Counted from the stretch's first letter, positions 1 to 10,654 are shown. The stretch is 64,000 nucleotides of DNA from Streptomyces sp. NRRL F-5122 (GCF_001507435.1 NZ_LMWH01000243.1:186001-250000), one strand, 5' to 3'. The notes: generated from the sequence alone by a model not told the origin. Translations and numbers: made by a program.

Positions 1-900
1 GACGCCCTCCTGGGCCCCGCCGACGTCCGTGAACTCGCGGCCGTCCTCGGTGTGCGCCCCACCAAACAGCGCGGCCAGAACTTCGTCATCGACGCCAACA
101 CGGTGCGGCGCATCGTGCGCACCGCCGACGTCCGTCCCGAGGACGTCGTTGTGGAGGTGGGGCCGGGACTCGGCTCCCTGACGCTGGCGCTGCTGGAGGT
201 GGCCGAGCGCGTCACGGCCGTCGAGATCGACGACGTCCTTGCGGGGGCGCTGCCCGCGACCATCGGCGCGCGGATGCCCGAGCGCGCGGAGCGGTTCGCA
301 CTGGTGCACTCCGATGCCCTGCACGTCACCGGGCTGCCGGGCCCCGCGCCCACCGCCCTCGTCGCGAACCTGCCGTACAACGTCGCGGTGCCCGTCCTGC
401 TGCACATGCTCGACACCTTCCCGAGCATCGAGCGGACGCTGGTGATGGTGCAGTCCGAGGTCGCCGACCGACTGGCCGCCCCACCCGGTTCGAAGGTGTA
501 CGGGGTGCCGTCGGTGAAGGCCAACTGGTACGCCGACGTCAAGCGCGCCGGGGCCATCGGACGCAATGTCTTCTGGCCGGCGCCCAACGTCGACAGCGGG
601 CTCGTCTCGCTGGTCCGGCGGGCCGAGCCGGTCAAGACCGCCGCGTCGAAGGCGGCGGTGTTCGCCGTCGTGGACGCCGCCTTCGCCCAGCGGCGCAAGA
701 CGCTGCGGGCCGCGCTCGCCGGCTGGGCGGGGTCGGCCGCCAGGGCCGAGGCCGCGCTCGTCGCCGCCGGGGTCTCGCCGCAGGCCCGCGGGGAGTCGCT
801 GACGGTGGAGGAGTTCGCGCGCATCGCCGAGAACCGCAACAGCGGGAACGACAGCACCGGGAACGACAGCACCGAGAACGAGGAGCAGGCCCAGCAGTGA
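1..900 (+). CDS. rsmA: 16S rRNA (adenine1518-N6/adenine1519-N6)-dimethyltransferase, 5' end outside window
   Basis: The reading frame is open from the first base, so the start codon lies upstream and 299 residues are visible. Family role: RsmA/KsgA dimethylates two adjacent adenines near the 3' end of 16S rRNA, using SAM, during small-subunit maturation. Seen: the KsgA entry motif GQNFVID, the SAM-binding glycine motif [10 protein letters not shown], and the catalytic [11 protein letters not shown] motif. The C-terminus ends in an acidic Asn/Ser/Thr-rich tail encoded by a short tandem repeat, outside the conserved domain. The stop codon overlaps the GTG start of ispE, so the two are probably translationally coupled. 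Confidence 0.95.
   Translation, partial: DALLGPADVRELAAVLGVRPTKQRGQNFVIDANTVRRIVRTADVRPEDVVVEVGPGLGSLTLALLEVAERVTAVEIDDVLAGALPATIGARMPERAERFALVHSDALHVTGLPGPAPTALVANLPYNVAVPVLLHMLDTFPSIERTLVMVQSEVADRLAAPPGSKVYGVPSVKANWYADVKRAGAIGRNVFWPAPNVDSGLVSLVRRAEPVKTAASKAAVFAVVDAAFAQRRKTLRAALAGWAGSAARAEAALVAAGVSPQARGESLTVEEFARIAENRNSGNDSTGNDSTENEEQAQQ
844..873 (+). repeat. 15-bp tandem repeat in the rsmA tail
   Basis: Two identical, directly adjacent copies of gggaacgacagcacc, followed by a degenerate third start (gagaacgag). They encode repeated Gly-Asn-Asp-Ser-Thr and extend the RsmA C-terminus in frame. The unit is a multiple of three, so copy-number change would keep the frame. Confidence 0.9.
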
Positions 901-1826
901 GCGTGACCGTACGTGTCCCCGCCAAGGTCAATGTGCAGCTCGCGGTGGGCGGCGCCCGTCCCGACGGCTTCCATGACCTGGCGAACGTCTTCCTGGCCGT
1001 CGGCCTGTACGACGAGATCACGGTGACCCCGGCCGATGCCCTGCGCGTCACCTGCTCGGGCCCCGACGCCGCACAGGTGCCGCTCGACGTCACGAACCTG
1101 GCGGCCCGGGCTGCGCTGGCACTCGCCGGCCGCCACGGGTTCGAACCGGCCGTGCACATCCACATCGCCAAGGACATCCCCGTCGCCGGCGGAATGGCGG
1201 GCGGCAGCGCGGACGGGGCCGGCGCGCTCGTGGCCTGCGACGCGCTGTGGGGCACGCGGACGTCACGCGAGGAACTGCTCGAGATCTGCGCCGGGTTGGG
1301 CAGCGATGTGCCGTTCAGCCTGGTGGGCGGGGCGGCGCTGGGTACCGGGCGGGGCGAGAAGCTCACGGTGCTCGAGGTCGGCGGGACCTTCCACTGGGTG
1401 TTCGCCATGGCCGACCGGGGGCTGTCGACGCCCGCGGTGTTCCGCGAGTTCGACCGGCTCAGCGAAGGAGTGCGGATCCCGGAACCCGTCGCCTCACAGG
1501 ATCTGCTGGAGGCGCTGGCCAAGGGGGACACCGGAGCGCTCGCGGCGGCGGTCTCCAACGACCTCCAGCCGGCCGCGCTGTCCCTGTTCCCAGAGCTGGC
1601 GCAGACCCTGGACGCCGGGCGTGCGGCGGGGGCGCTCACCGCGCTGGTGTCGGGATCGGGACCCACGACGGCGTTTCTCGCCCGGGACGCGTCCGGGGCG
1701 GAGAGGATCGCTGAGGCTCTGCGGGCGTCCGGGACGTGCAAGTCGGCACGGGTTGCTCCGTCGCCGGCTCCGGGAGCGACCGTGGTCCGCCCCGGCCACC
1801 GGGACGCGACCGGGGCTCGAGACTGA
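897..1826 (+). CDS. ispE: 4-diphosphocytidyl-2-C-methyl-D-erythritol kinase
   Basis: IspE phosphorylates CDP-methylerythritol at the 2-hydroxyl, the fourth step of the MEP isoprenoid pathway (cytoplasmic GHMP kinase). Seen in 309 residues: N-terminal PAKVNVQL (usual form KINL), the ATP-binding GHMP loop [16 protein letters not shown], and the C-terminal SGSGPTTAF motif; the length is normal. The GTG start overlaps the rsmA stop by four bases, the usual actinobacterial rsmA-ispE arrangement. In many Streptomyces an ABC-F gene follows; here a repeat array and an acyltransferase lie in between. Confidence 0.95.
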   Translation: MSVTVRVPAKVNVQLAVGGARPDGFHDLANVFLAVGLYDEITVTPADALRVTCSGPDAAQVPLDVTNLAARAALALAGRHGFEPAVHIHIAKDIPVAGGMAGGSADGAGALVACDALWGTRTSREELLEICAGLGSDVPFSLVGGAALGTGRGEKLTVLEVGGTFHWVFAMADRGLSTPAVFREFDRLSEGVRIPEPVASQDLLEALAKGDTGALAAAVSNDLQPAALSLFPELAQTLDAGRAAGALTALVSGSGPTTAFLARDASGAERIAEALRASGTCKSARVAPSPAPGATVVRPGHRDATGARD

Positions 1827-1831
1827 GAAGG

Positions 1832-2073
1832 CGAATACCCAAGGCCGCGTGCCCAAGGCGTACTTGAGCAAGTCCGGGTGCCTGGGCCTCATGTGAGCAA
1901 GGGCTTGTTCGCCGGGCCCAGTTGGGCAAAGTCCCCTTGGCGAGAGGCGCTTGAGCAAGTCCGCGCGTAGCTGCCGGGCTTGAGCAAGCCGCCGCACCCG
2001 GGCCGCCCTTCGGCAAAGGCACCACCCGCAAGGGCGCGTTCGAGCAGGTCTCGTCGGTGCGCTCTCGGTCAAG
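1832..2073. repeat. Degenerate 29-bp tandem repeat array, most of the 319-bp ispE-acyltransferase gap
   Basis: A core close to CTTGAGCAAG(T/C)CCG recurs with strict 29-bp spacing. Aligned on the central GC, copies sit at 1868, 1897, 1926, 1955, 1984 and 2013. A weaker copy lies near 2044, and looser matches begin at 1832 and end near 2073. Three cores read exactly CTTGAGCAAG (1863-1872, 1950-1959, 1979-1988). Variants include TGTGAGCAAG (1892) and GTTGGGCAAAG (1921). The core is conserved and the other ~19 bp of each unit drift. The core is near-palindromic. I see no ORF or terminator T-run here. Function unknown; a multi-site protein-binding region is one possibility. Confidence 0.8.
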
Positions 2074-2082
2074 GCGCCGTAC

Positions 2083-2112
2083 TCAGAGCGCACTTGAGTA
2101 CAAGTGCGCTGA
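2083..2112. promoter_or_regulatory. Inverted repeat upstream of the acyltransferase gene
   Basis: Perfect 9-bp arms GCGCACTTG (2088-2096) and CAAGTGCGC (2101-2109) around AGTA. The stem extends by TCAG/TGA if one A is bulged. The centre resembles the CTTGAGCAAG core of the adjacent array. It ends about 36 bp before the ATG at 2146 and has no T-tract, so an operator is more likely than a terminator. Confidence 0.6.
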
Positions 2113-2145
2113 CATGTCCCCTCGCCGCCGCGCGATCGTGGCGCC

Positions 2146-3609
2146 ATGAGGCCCAGCGATCTCGCCGCCGCCACACCCGCCTCCCGCGACCGCTTCATCG
2201 ATCTGTTGCGGGTCGCCTCGCTCGCCACCGTCGTGCTCGGGCACTGGCTGATGGCGGCCGTGTCCGTGGAAGCGGACGGGCGCGTCCAGGTCGGCAACCT
2301 GCTCGCCCTCCAGCCCCGGCTCCAACTGCTCACCTGGGTCTTCCAGGTGATGCCGGTGTTCTTCTTCGTCGGAGGCTTCTCGCACGCCCTCTCCTGGCGG
2401 TCGACCCGCCGCCGGACCGCCAGGGCCTACTCGGTGTTCCTGCGCGTGCGCCTCCAGCGGCTGTTGCGTCCGACCGTCGTGTTCATCGGGGTGTGGGGCG
2501 CGGTGGCCGCGGCCCTCCAGATGTCCGGGCTCGGCGGCGGGCTGCTCGACGTCACTCTGCGGCTGGTCGCGCAGCCCCTGTGGTTCGTGGGGATCTATCT
2601 CGCCATGGTCGCCTTCACCCCGCCGCTGCTCGGGCTCCACGAGAGATACGGGTGGGGGGCGTTCGGCGGGCTGGTCGCCGCGGCCGGGCTGGTCGACCTG
2701 CTCCGCTTCGGACTCGGCGTCCCCTACGTCGAGTTCCTCGACTTCGCGTTCGTCTGGCTGGCCGTCCACCAACTCGGCTTCCTGCGCGCGGACGGGCGGC
2801 TCGGCCGGCCGTACGTCCTCGCCGGGGCGGGCCTCGCGGGCGCGGCGCTGCTGGTGGCCCTCGGACCGTATCCGGTGTCGATGGTGGGCATGCCGGGCGA
2901 GAAGGTCTCCAACATGGCGCCGCCCACGCTCGCCCTGCTGTGCCACGGGCTGTGGCTGGTCGGGGTCGTGGAACTGCTGCGCGCGCCCGCCGCGCGGTGG
3001 CTGGACTGTCCGCGTGTGTGGCGCACGGTCGTGGCGGCGAACGGCGTCTCGATGACCGCCTTTCTGTGGCATCTGACGGCGATGCTCGGCGTCTACGGCG
3101 CGCTGCTCGCCCTCGGTGTCCGACTGCCGGAACCCGGCTCGAGTGCGTGGTGGATACAGGTAACATGGCGCATCGTGGCCGCCGTGACACTCACCGGTGC
3201 CTTGGTGGCCGTCTTCCGTGTCTTCGAAAAACCCTCGGGCGCGCGGGAGTCGAGTGCGCCGCGCGCCTGGGCGGGATCCGCCGCCGCGCTCGGCGTCACC
3301 TTCTGCCTGTTCGGGGTCCTTGGCCTGTCGGCGGTGGGCTTCGGGGGTCTTCTGCAAGGACGTACGGCGCTGCTGATCGCCGTGCACGTCACCGCTCCCG
3401 CGGCGGTCGTGATGACGCTCTCGGGGTGGCTGCTGGTGGAGCTGGCGGGCCGGAGCCGGGGTGCGGCCGTCCGACCCGTTCCGGAGGTCGCCGAAGGCGT
3501 TCCTGCCGATGCCGATGACGCGCGTCGATCGCATAGCGCCTCACTACGAAGAGTGACGCCCCGTTCGCGTCCCGTCACCACCCCCGCAGGCCCTAGGCTT
3601 GAAGGCTGA
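2146..3609 (+). CDS. Acyltransferase family 3 integral membrane protein
   Basis: 487 residues with about ten hydrophobic segments. The N-terminus RDRFIDLLRVASL followed by VVLGHWLM is the hallmark start of Acyl_transf_3 proteins (OafA-like), whose family role is O-acylation of exported carbohydrates or lipids at the membrane. A His in the first segment (GHW) is the usual candidate catalytic residue. The C-terminal ~60 residues are polar. ATG 2146 was chosen because the domain begins at residue 15; no strong Shine-Dalgarno precedes it. The gene stands alone between the repeat array and the ABC-F gene. The acyl acceptor cannot be inferred. Confidence 0.8.
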   Translation: MRPSDLAAATPASRDRFIDLLRVASLATVVLGHWLMAAVSVEADGRVQVGNLLALQPRLQLLTWVFQVMPVFFFVGGFSHALSWRSTRRRTARAYSVFLRVRLQRLLRPTVVFIGVWGAVAAALQMSGLGGGLLDVTLRLVAQPLWFVGIYLAMVAFTPPLLGLHERYGWGAFGGLVAAAGLVDLLRFGLGVPYVEFLDFAFVWLAVHQLGFLRADGRLGRPYVLAGAGLAGAALLVALGPYPVSMVGMPGEKVSNMAPPTLALLCHGLWLVGVVELLRAPAARWLDCPRVWRTVVAANGVSMTAFLWHLTAMLGVYGALLALGVRLPEPGSSAWWIQVTWRIVAAVTLTGALVAVFRVFEKPSGARESSAPRAWAGSAAALGVTFCLFGVLGLSAVGFGGLLQGRTALLIAVHVTAPAAVVMTLSGWLLVELAGRSRGAAVRPVPEVAEGVPADADDARRSHSASLRRVTPRSRPVTTPAGPRLEG

Positions 3610-3632
3610 TCGATCCCCGCGTCAGGAGAGAA

Positions 3633-5438
<1,806 letters not shown>

Positions 5439-5663
5439 CCGTTCGGCGGCGCCCGCAACCCGGCGTGAAGGCCCCGTGAAGGCCATAACGGGGTCATCAC
5501 AGGCCGGTCCTCCCTTGGGAACAGGGGCAGGATCGGCCCGGTGTTCATGGGCGTCCCAGTGATACAAAGGGCCGTCCGAGAACAGCCTGAGTACCACCGG
5601 CGTATGCGCGATTTTGCGCACCGCGGGTGTGGGGACGCATCAGTTATGAGGGGGAACGCACTG

Positions 5664-7418
5664 ATGACTCAGCCTCCCGACCAGCCGTCGCAGGGCGGCT
5701 TCGGAGCACCGCAGAATCCACCGCCGCAGGGGGGCTTCGGCGCTCCGCAGGACCCCCGGCAGGCCACGCCTTCGCCGCCCGCCCAACCCCCGGCCCCGCC
5801 GCAACCCGGGTACGGCCGACCGCAACAGCCAGGCCCCTACGCCCATCAGCCCGGCCCGTACAACTCCCAGCCCGGCTACGGCTATCCACAGCAGCCGGGC
5901 CCCTACGCCCCGCCGCAGCCGGGGTACGGGTATCCGCAGGCGCCGCCCCAGTTCCCGGGCGCCCCGACCCCGCCTCCCGGCGGCTCCAAGAACCCCTTCA
6001 AGGGCAGGCCGGCGCTGGCCGTCGGCGCCGCGGTCGCCGTGCTGCTCGTCATAGGCGGGACCGTGTACGCGGTCAGCGGTGACGGCGGCGGGGACAAGAA
6101 GCCCACCGCCGAGAGGAGCGGGCCGGCCAAGCCGTCCGCGGCGGCCTCCACACCGGTCGACCGGGGCGACGGCAGCGGCGACGGCGGCCAGGACCCCGAG
6201 AACCTCAACGAGGGCCGCAAGGCGGGTGAGTCGAAGGTCCTCTGGTACAAGGAGGCGCCCGAGGCGCCCGGTTCCGGCGCCGACGCCCCCGGCATGTGGG
6301 TCACCGGCAAGGCGGTGGTGAAGGCCGCGTACAAGCAGGTGTTCGCGTACGACATCGCCGGCGGCGCCCCGGCCTGGCAGCCGGTCTCGTTCCCGCAGAA
6401 GATCTGCGCGGTCACCCCGCACAAGACGGCCGACGACAAGGTCGTCGTGGCCTATATGAGCGGCGTCAGCGAGAACGCCAAGTGCAACCTGCTCCAGCAG
6501 ATCGACCTCGACACCGGCGCGTTGGGCTGGAAGGCGCAGGTCGCCGACGGCGCCCTGTTCGACAGCACCCTCGGCCTGGATCTCAGTGTCACCGGCAAGA
6601 CCCTGGTGGTCGGCCGCTCGCAGTCGGGCACGGCCTACGACGTCGGCACCGGCAAGAAGCTGTGGGACAAGCGGGAGTACACCGGAGCCTGCTTCCCGAC
6701 CGCCTTCGCCGGCGGCACCAGGCTGATCTCCGTGGCCTCCTGCGCCGCGGGCAACTCCAAGGCGCACGACGAGGTGCAGGAACTCGACCCGGCGACCGGC
6801 AAGACCAAGTGGACCAGGCCGATCCCGAAGGGCTGGAAGGTGGCGCGCGCCTTCTCCGTCGATCCCGTCGTCCTGTATCTGACCAACGACGACAAGAAGG
6901 CCGTGGCCATCTCCACGCTGAAGAACGACGGCACCCCCCGCTCGGATGTCGAGTCGAAGGACTCCTTCGCGCCCGAGTGCGGCTTTGCCGTCCTCAGCCG
7001 CGACCTGCAGGGCTGCACCGGCGCGGTGGCCGACGCGACCACCCTGTACCTGCCGACCGAGTCGAAGAGCGGCCCCAACGAGGTCGTCGCGTTCAGCCTC
7101 GACACCGGCAAGGAGAAGTGGCGGGTGAAGTCCCCCGCGGACGAGACGATGCTCCCGCTGAAGACGGACGGCACCCGGCTGATCGCCTACGTCGAGCCGT
7201 CGTACTCCGCCGGCGGTCAGGTGGTCTCGATCCCGACGAGCGGCGGCAGCCACGGCGTCAGCAGGCTGCTGCAGAACCCGTCGGGTGCCGCGCAGGTCGA
7301 GAGCGGCTTCTACGCCAAGGCGGTCGACTACGTGGACGGGCGCTTCTACATCTCCACGACCCGGCTGAGCGGCACCAACCAGTCGAAGGAGAAGCTGATG
7401 CTCGCCTACGGCAAGTGA
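5664..7418 (+). CDS. Membrane-anchored PQQ-like beta-propeller protein (tandem copy 1)
   Basis: 584 residues from ATG 5664, preceded by AGGGGGAA; in-frame starts upstream lack a ribosome site. Residues 1-105 are Pro/Gly/Tyr/Gln-rich with GYGYPQ-type repeats. One membrane segment (about 113-137) follows, then a charged Asp/Lys/Gly linker. The ~400-residue outer part has PQQ/BamB-like blades (DIAGGAPAWQ, DLDTGALGWKAQV, DVGTGKKLWDK, SLDTGKEKWRVK). Topology is cytoplasmic N-terminus, extracellular propeller. No catalytic residues are evident, so a binding or scaffold role is likely. The next gene is a paralogue of identical length. Confidence 0.85.
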   Translation: MTQPPDQPSQGGFGAPQNPPPQGGFGAPQDPRQATPSPPAQPPAPPQPGYGRPQQPGPYAHQPGPYNSQPGYGYPQQPGPYAPPQPGYGYPQAPPQFPGAPTPPPGGSKNPFKGRPALAVGAAVAVLLVIGGTVYAVSGDGGGDKKPTAERSGPAKPSAAASTPVDRGDGSGDGGQDPENLNEGRKAGESKVLWYKEAPEAPGSGADAPGMWVTGKAVVKAAYKQVFAYDIAGGAPAWQPVSFPQKICAVTPHKTADDKVVVAYMSGVSENAKCNLLQQIDLDTGALGWKAQVADGALFDSTLGLDLSVTGKTLVVGRSQSGTAYDVGTGKKLWDKREYTGACFPTAFAGGTRLISVASCAAGNSKAHDEVQELDPATGKTKWTRPIPKGWKVARAFSVDPVVLYLTNDDKKAVAISTLKNDGTPRSDVESKDSFAPECGFAVLSRDLQGCTGAVADATTLYLPTESKSGPNEVVAFSLDTGKEKWRVKSPADETMLPLKTDGTRLIAYVEPSYSAGGQVVSIPTSGGSHGVSRLLQNPSGAAQVESGFYAKAVDYVDGRFYISTTRLSGTNQSKEKLMLAYGK

Positions 7419-7478
7419 CCCGGCTGCCGGCTCCTCCGTCCCTGCCCACCACTCTTCCGTCCTTCGAGGTACCCCTTC

Positions 7479-9233
7479 ATGAGCCAGCCGCCTCCGCCCC
7501 CGAACCAGCCGCCGCCGGGCGGTTTCGGCGCCCCGCAGGATCCGCCGCCGGGCGGTTTCGGCGCTCCCCAGGATCCGCCGCCGGCGCGGGGCCCGGGATA
7601 CGGCACCCCGCCCCCGCCCCAGACCCCTCCGCCGCCGGCGCAGGGCCCGGGGTACGGCTACCCGCAGGCGCCGAACCCGCCGCAGCAGCCGTACGGCTAC
7701 CCGCAGCACCCCGGTCACGGCTACCCGAACCAGCAGCCCTACGGCTCCGCGCCGACCGTTCCGCTGGGGGCGCAGGCCCCACAGGGCGGCGGCCGCAAGG
7801 GGCTTTCCGCCCAGGTCTGGATCATCGTCGCGGCGGTCGCCGCCATCGCACTGATCATCGGCGGCGGTGTCTGGTACGCGAACGACCGCGGCGGTGACAA
7901 GGGCGGAAACTCCGCGTCCGACGGCGGCAAGGACAAGGGCCCCATCGGCGGCTCCGGTTCCGGTGGTGCCGAGGAGAAGGCCCCGGCCGACACCGCCGCC
8001 AAGGTGCTGTTCCAGCTGCCGATGCCGGTGGTGAAGAACGACTCCAGCGTCCAGGTCGCCGGCTCCTGGGCCACCGACAAGGCGTATGTGAAGAGCGGGG
8101 TGGCCGAGATCGACGGCTACGACCCCGACAAGGGCACCAAGTTGTGGACCATCAAGCTTCCCGGCCCGGTGTGTGCGGTGAGCCGCTACACCAGCGAGGA
8201 TGACCGCACGGCGATCCTCTACCAGTCGGGGATGCCGACGAAGGACAAGCCGTCCTACGGCTGCACCGAGGTCGCCGCCATCGACCTGAGCGCGGGCAGG
8301 AAGCTGTGGACCGGTTCCGCCAAGGCCGGTGACGACAAGATCTCCTTCGGCAACATCACCCAGAGCGGGAACACGGTCGCCCTGGGCAGCACCTCGGGCG
8401 GGGCCGCCTTCGACCTGGCCACCGGCCGGTCGCTGTGGAGCCCGAAGCCGGGCGACACCTGCTACGACGCGGGGTACGGCGGAGGGCCGGCCCTGGTCGC
8501 CGTCCGCAAGTGCGGTCAGTACGGCGCACGCCAGCTGCACATCCAGACCATCGACCCCAAGTCCGGGCAGGTGAAGTCCGAATACAAGATGGCGACCGGC
8601 ATCGAGTACGCCAGCGTCGTGTCGACGGACCCGCTCGTGGTCGCCGCGGACGTCGGCGACTCCGCGGCCGGCAGCGGCATCTCGGACCTGTTCTCCATCG
8701 ACAACAAGACCGGCGCGCTGCGTACGAAGATCTCGCTGCCCGCCAAGACGTACGCGGCCAGGTGCGACGGGATCACACAGACCGAGGCGTGCACCCAGAT
8801 CACCGTCGGCAACGACAGGGTCTATGTGCCGACCAAGGAGCACGAGGGCAGCGCGGGCGGCTACGGCGAGACCAACGAGATCGTCGCCTTCGACCTCGGT
8901 ACCGGGAAGCTGAACGGCCAGCGCGCGGACGCGGGCGACGGCTACACCCTCTCCCCGCTGCGCATGGACGGCGGCAACATCATCGCCTACAAGCGCCCGC
9001 CCTACGACAAGGGCGGCCAAATCGTCAGCATCGACGGCGGCTCTTTCAAGCCGACCGAGCTCCTCGAGAACCCCTCGTCCGAGTCGGTCCGCAACGCGGA
9101 GAGCCGTTTCTCCCCGGACTACGCGGAGATCCGTTACCGAAGCGGCCACCTCTACATGGCCCAGGTCTTCGCGGACAAGCTGTCGGGCTCGGGCGACGGC
9201 CGTTACCTGGCCGTCGCGTTCGGCACCGGCTGA
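7479..9233 (+). CDS. Membrane-anchored PQQ-like beta-propeller protein (tandem copy 2)
   Basis: 584 residues, the same architecture as the preceding gene: Pro/Gly-rich tail with GYGYPQ and GYPNQQPYG repeats (1-105), one membrane helix (about 108-131), Gly/Asp/Lys linker, then propeller blades (GYDPDKGTKLWTI, DLSAGRKLWTG, DLATGRSLWSP). Paired Cys in the outer domain suggest disulfides in an extracytoplasmic location. ATG 7479 follows a GAGGTA site by 7 bases. The gap to copy 1 is 60 bp without a clear terminator, so the two are probably co-transcribed. Sequence between the copies is well diverged, so the duplication is not recent. Confidence 0.85.
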   Translation: MSQPPPPPNQPPPGGFGAPQDPPPGGFGAPQDPPPARGPGYGTPPPPQTPPPPAQGPGYGYPQAPNPPQQPYGYPQHPGHGYPNQQPYGSAPTVPLGAQAPQGGGRKGLSAQVWIIVAAVAAIALIIGGGVWYANDRGGDKGGNSASDGGKDKGPIGGSGSGGAEEKAPADTAAKVLFQLPMPVVKNDSSVQVAGSWATDKAYVKSGVAEIDGYDPDKGTKLWTIKLPGPVCAVSRYTSEDDRTAILYQSGMPTKDKPSYGCTEVAAIDLSAGRKLWTGSAKAGDDKISFGNITQSGNTVALGSTSGGAAFDLATGRSLWSPKPGDTCYDAGYGGGPALVAVRKCGQYGARQLHIQTIDPKSGQVKSEYKMATGIEYASVVSTDPLVVAADVGDSAAGSGISDLFSIDNKTGALRTKISLPAKTYAARCDGITQTEACTQITVGNDRVYVPTKEHEGSAGGYGETNEIVAFDLGTGKLNGQRADAGDGYTLSPLRMDGGNIIAYKRPPYDKGGQIVSIDGGSFKPTELLENPSSESVRNAESRFSPDYAEIRYRSGHLYMAQVFADKLSGSGDGRYLAVAFGTG

Positions 9234-9515
9234 CGGCCCGGCCGGCCTTCGCGATCACCGGCCCGGACATCTGACCGAGTCTCGGTCGTGCGGTCCCGTC
9301 CCAGTTCAAGGGCGGGGCCGTACGCGTATTCTCGTTCCTTCCGAATGGTTGGGATTTCCGCAATCCGGGGCACTTCTCACCGGTAGGGGCGCGCGACGTC
9401 GAACAAGCGTGTAGCTTCCGGGGGCATGAAGGGCGGGGGTGCGCGGGGGCTTTCGCCCGTACGGGCCGGTGGGCATCCGTAGTGGGCATCCATGGGGGGA
9501 CTGGGGGGTTGCTCG

Positions 9516-10223
9516 ATGGGAGTGCGGCTCATGGTGGTCGACGACCACCGGCTGCTCGCCGAGGCGCTCGCCTCGGCACTGAAGCTGCGGGGGCACCGGG
9601 TGCTCGCCGCGGCCGCGCCGGCCGCGGGCGCGGCGGAACTGGTGATCACCAGGGCACCCGAGGTGTGCCTGCTGGGGACGGCGACACCGGCCGAGCCGGG
9701 GATCTTCGACCCGGTGGTGCGGATCAAACGGGAGCGCCCACAGGTGGCGGTGCTGGTCCTCGGACCGGTGCCCAGTCCGCGCGGGATCGCTGCCGCGTTC
9801 GCCGCGGGCGCCTCGGGCTATGTGCGGCACGACGAGCGCATCGAGGGGGTCGAGCGGGCGATCATGAAGGCGCGGGCGGGTGAGGCGGCGGTGGCGCCGC
9901 AGTTGCTGCAGGGCGCCTTCAGCGAGCTGCTCAATCCGGCGGCCCAGCCCGACGACGAGGGGCAGCGCCTGCTGCAGATGCTGACGCCGCGCGAGGTGGA
10001 GGTCCTGGTACGGGTCGCCGACGGCGAGGACACACGGCTGATCGCGGCCGGCATGGGCATCGCGCCGTCCACGGCCCGTACCCATGTCCAGCGCGTCCTG
10101 ATGAAACTCGGCGTGGGCTCCCGTCTGGAGGCGGCGGCCCTCGCGGCCCGCACGGGTCTGCTGGACCGTGCAGGACCGCTCGACAACGCGCGGCCGCACG
10201 GGGCGGACCCGGCGCCGCAGTAG
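9516..10223 (+). CDS. Atypical LuxR/NarL-type response regulator lacking the phospho-acceptor Asp
   Basis: 235 residues. The receiver domain (about 4-120) keeps the acidic pair (VVDD, D9-D10). At the phosphorylation site the sequence is EVCLLGTATP, so Gly54 replaces Asp. The conserved Lys is also gone (GYVRHDE, where GYLLKD is usual). The C-terminal LuxR helix-turn-helix is intact (LTPREVEVLVRVADG, STARTHVQRVLMKLGV). Family knowledge: such receivers act without phosphotransfer, often by constitutive dimerisation or ligand binding. ATG 9516 was preferred over 9492 because the domain begins there and a G-rich ribosome site precedes it. No kinase is adjacent. The 282-bp gap before it shows no clear gene. 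Confidence 0.85.
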   Translation: MGVRLMVVDDHRLLAEALASALKLRGHRVLAAAAPAAGAAELVITRAPEVCLLGTATPAEPGIFDPVVRIKRERPQVAVLVLGPVPSPRGIAAAFAAGASGYVRHDERIEGVERAIMKARAGEAAVAPQLLQGAFSELLNPAAQPDDEGQRLLQMLTPREVEVLVRVADGEDTRLIAAGMGIAPSTARTHVQRVLMKLGVGSRLEAAALAARTGLLDRAGPLDNARPHGADPAPQ

Positions 10224-10264
10224 CCGCGGATCCATCGCCGTGCGGCCGTTCGCGACCGGCCGGG

Positions 10265-10300
10265 CGGCACCCCGCGCTCCTGCCGGGGCGCGGGGTGCCG
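10265..10300. terminator. Bidirectional hairpin between convergent genes
   Basis: 16-bp arms (10265-10280 and 10285-10300) with one G-T-type mismatch and a TGCC loop. It lies between the convergent response regulator and the minus-strand small membrane protein. No T-run, as is common in Streptomyces. Confidence 0.7.
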
Positions 10301-10342
10301 CTGCGGCTCAGGCCGCGGACGGTTCGCCCGCCGAGGGGCACG

Positions 10343-10654
10343 TCATGGCGCAGGCTTCTCGTCCGCGGTCTCCTCCGGAAGCGGCGGAGCCGTCGGGCGC
10401 AGTTTCAGCCAGACGAGGAAGAACAGGCCGAGGAGCAGCATGCCCAGGCCGGTCCAGAGGTTGATGTTGACGCCCTGGGCCTTGCGGATGTCCGCGTCGG
10501 AGGCGGTGAAGCCGGCGATCATGACGATGATCCCGTAGACCACGAACAGGCCGCCGATGATGCGGCGCAGGTCGAAGATCCGGGCGGCGGTCGTGGACTT
10601 GCCCTCGAGGTCGGTGACGGCGCGGTGGACGTCGTGCTCGGAGTACTCGGACAT
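10343..10654 (-). CDS. Small two-helix membrane protein, partner of the symporter
   Basis: 103 residues. A charged N-terminus (about 1-30) is followed by two hydrophobic segments, IGGLFVVYGIIVMIAGF and WTGLGMLLLGLFFLVWL, then a Pro/Glu-rich tail. It lies 21 bp downstream of the sodium/solute symporter on the same strand, so co-transcription is likely. It is not a DUF485 protein by sequence, but the pairing of a small two-helix protein with an SSS carrier recalls that arrangement. Function unknown; an accessory subunit of the symporter is an inference from position. Confidence 0.8.
   Translation of the reverse strand: MSEYSEHDVHRAVTDLEGKSTTAARIFDLRRIIGGLFVVYGIIVMIAGFTASDADIRKAQGVNINLWTGLGMLLLGLFFLVWLKLRPTAPPLPEETADEKPAP

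Noticed and set aside
1832..2073. CRISPR array
   Set aside because: Regular 29-bp spacing, but repeats are only ~10 bp and degenerate, there is no repeat-spacer structure of normal size, and no cas genes are present.
5640..9149. 1169-codon antisense frame opposite the two propeller genes
   Set aside because: Open only because high GC makes stops rare; composition is Arg/Gly/Val-rich without motifs, and the plus-strand proteins have clear domains.
9426..9482. 18-codon leader ORF before the first response regulator
   Set aside because: It has only a weak G-rich site and no regulatory codon run or attenuator hairpin.
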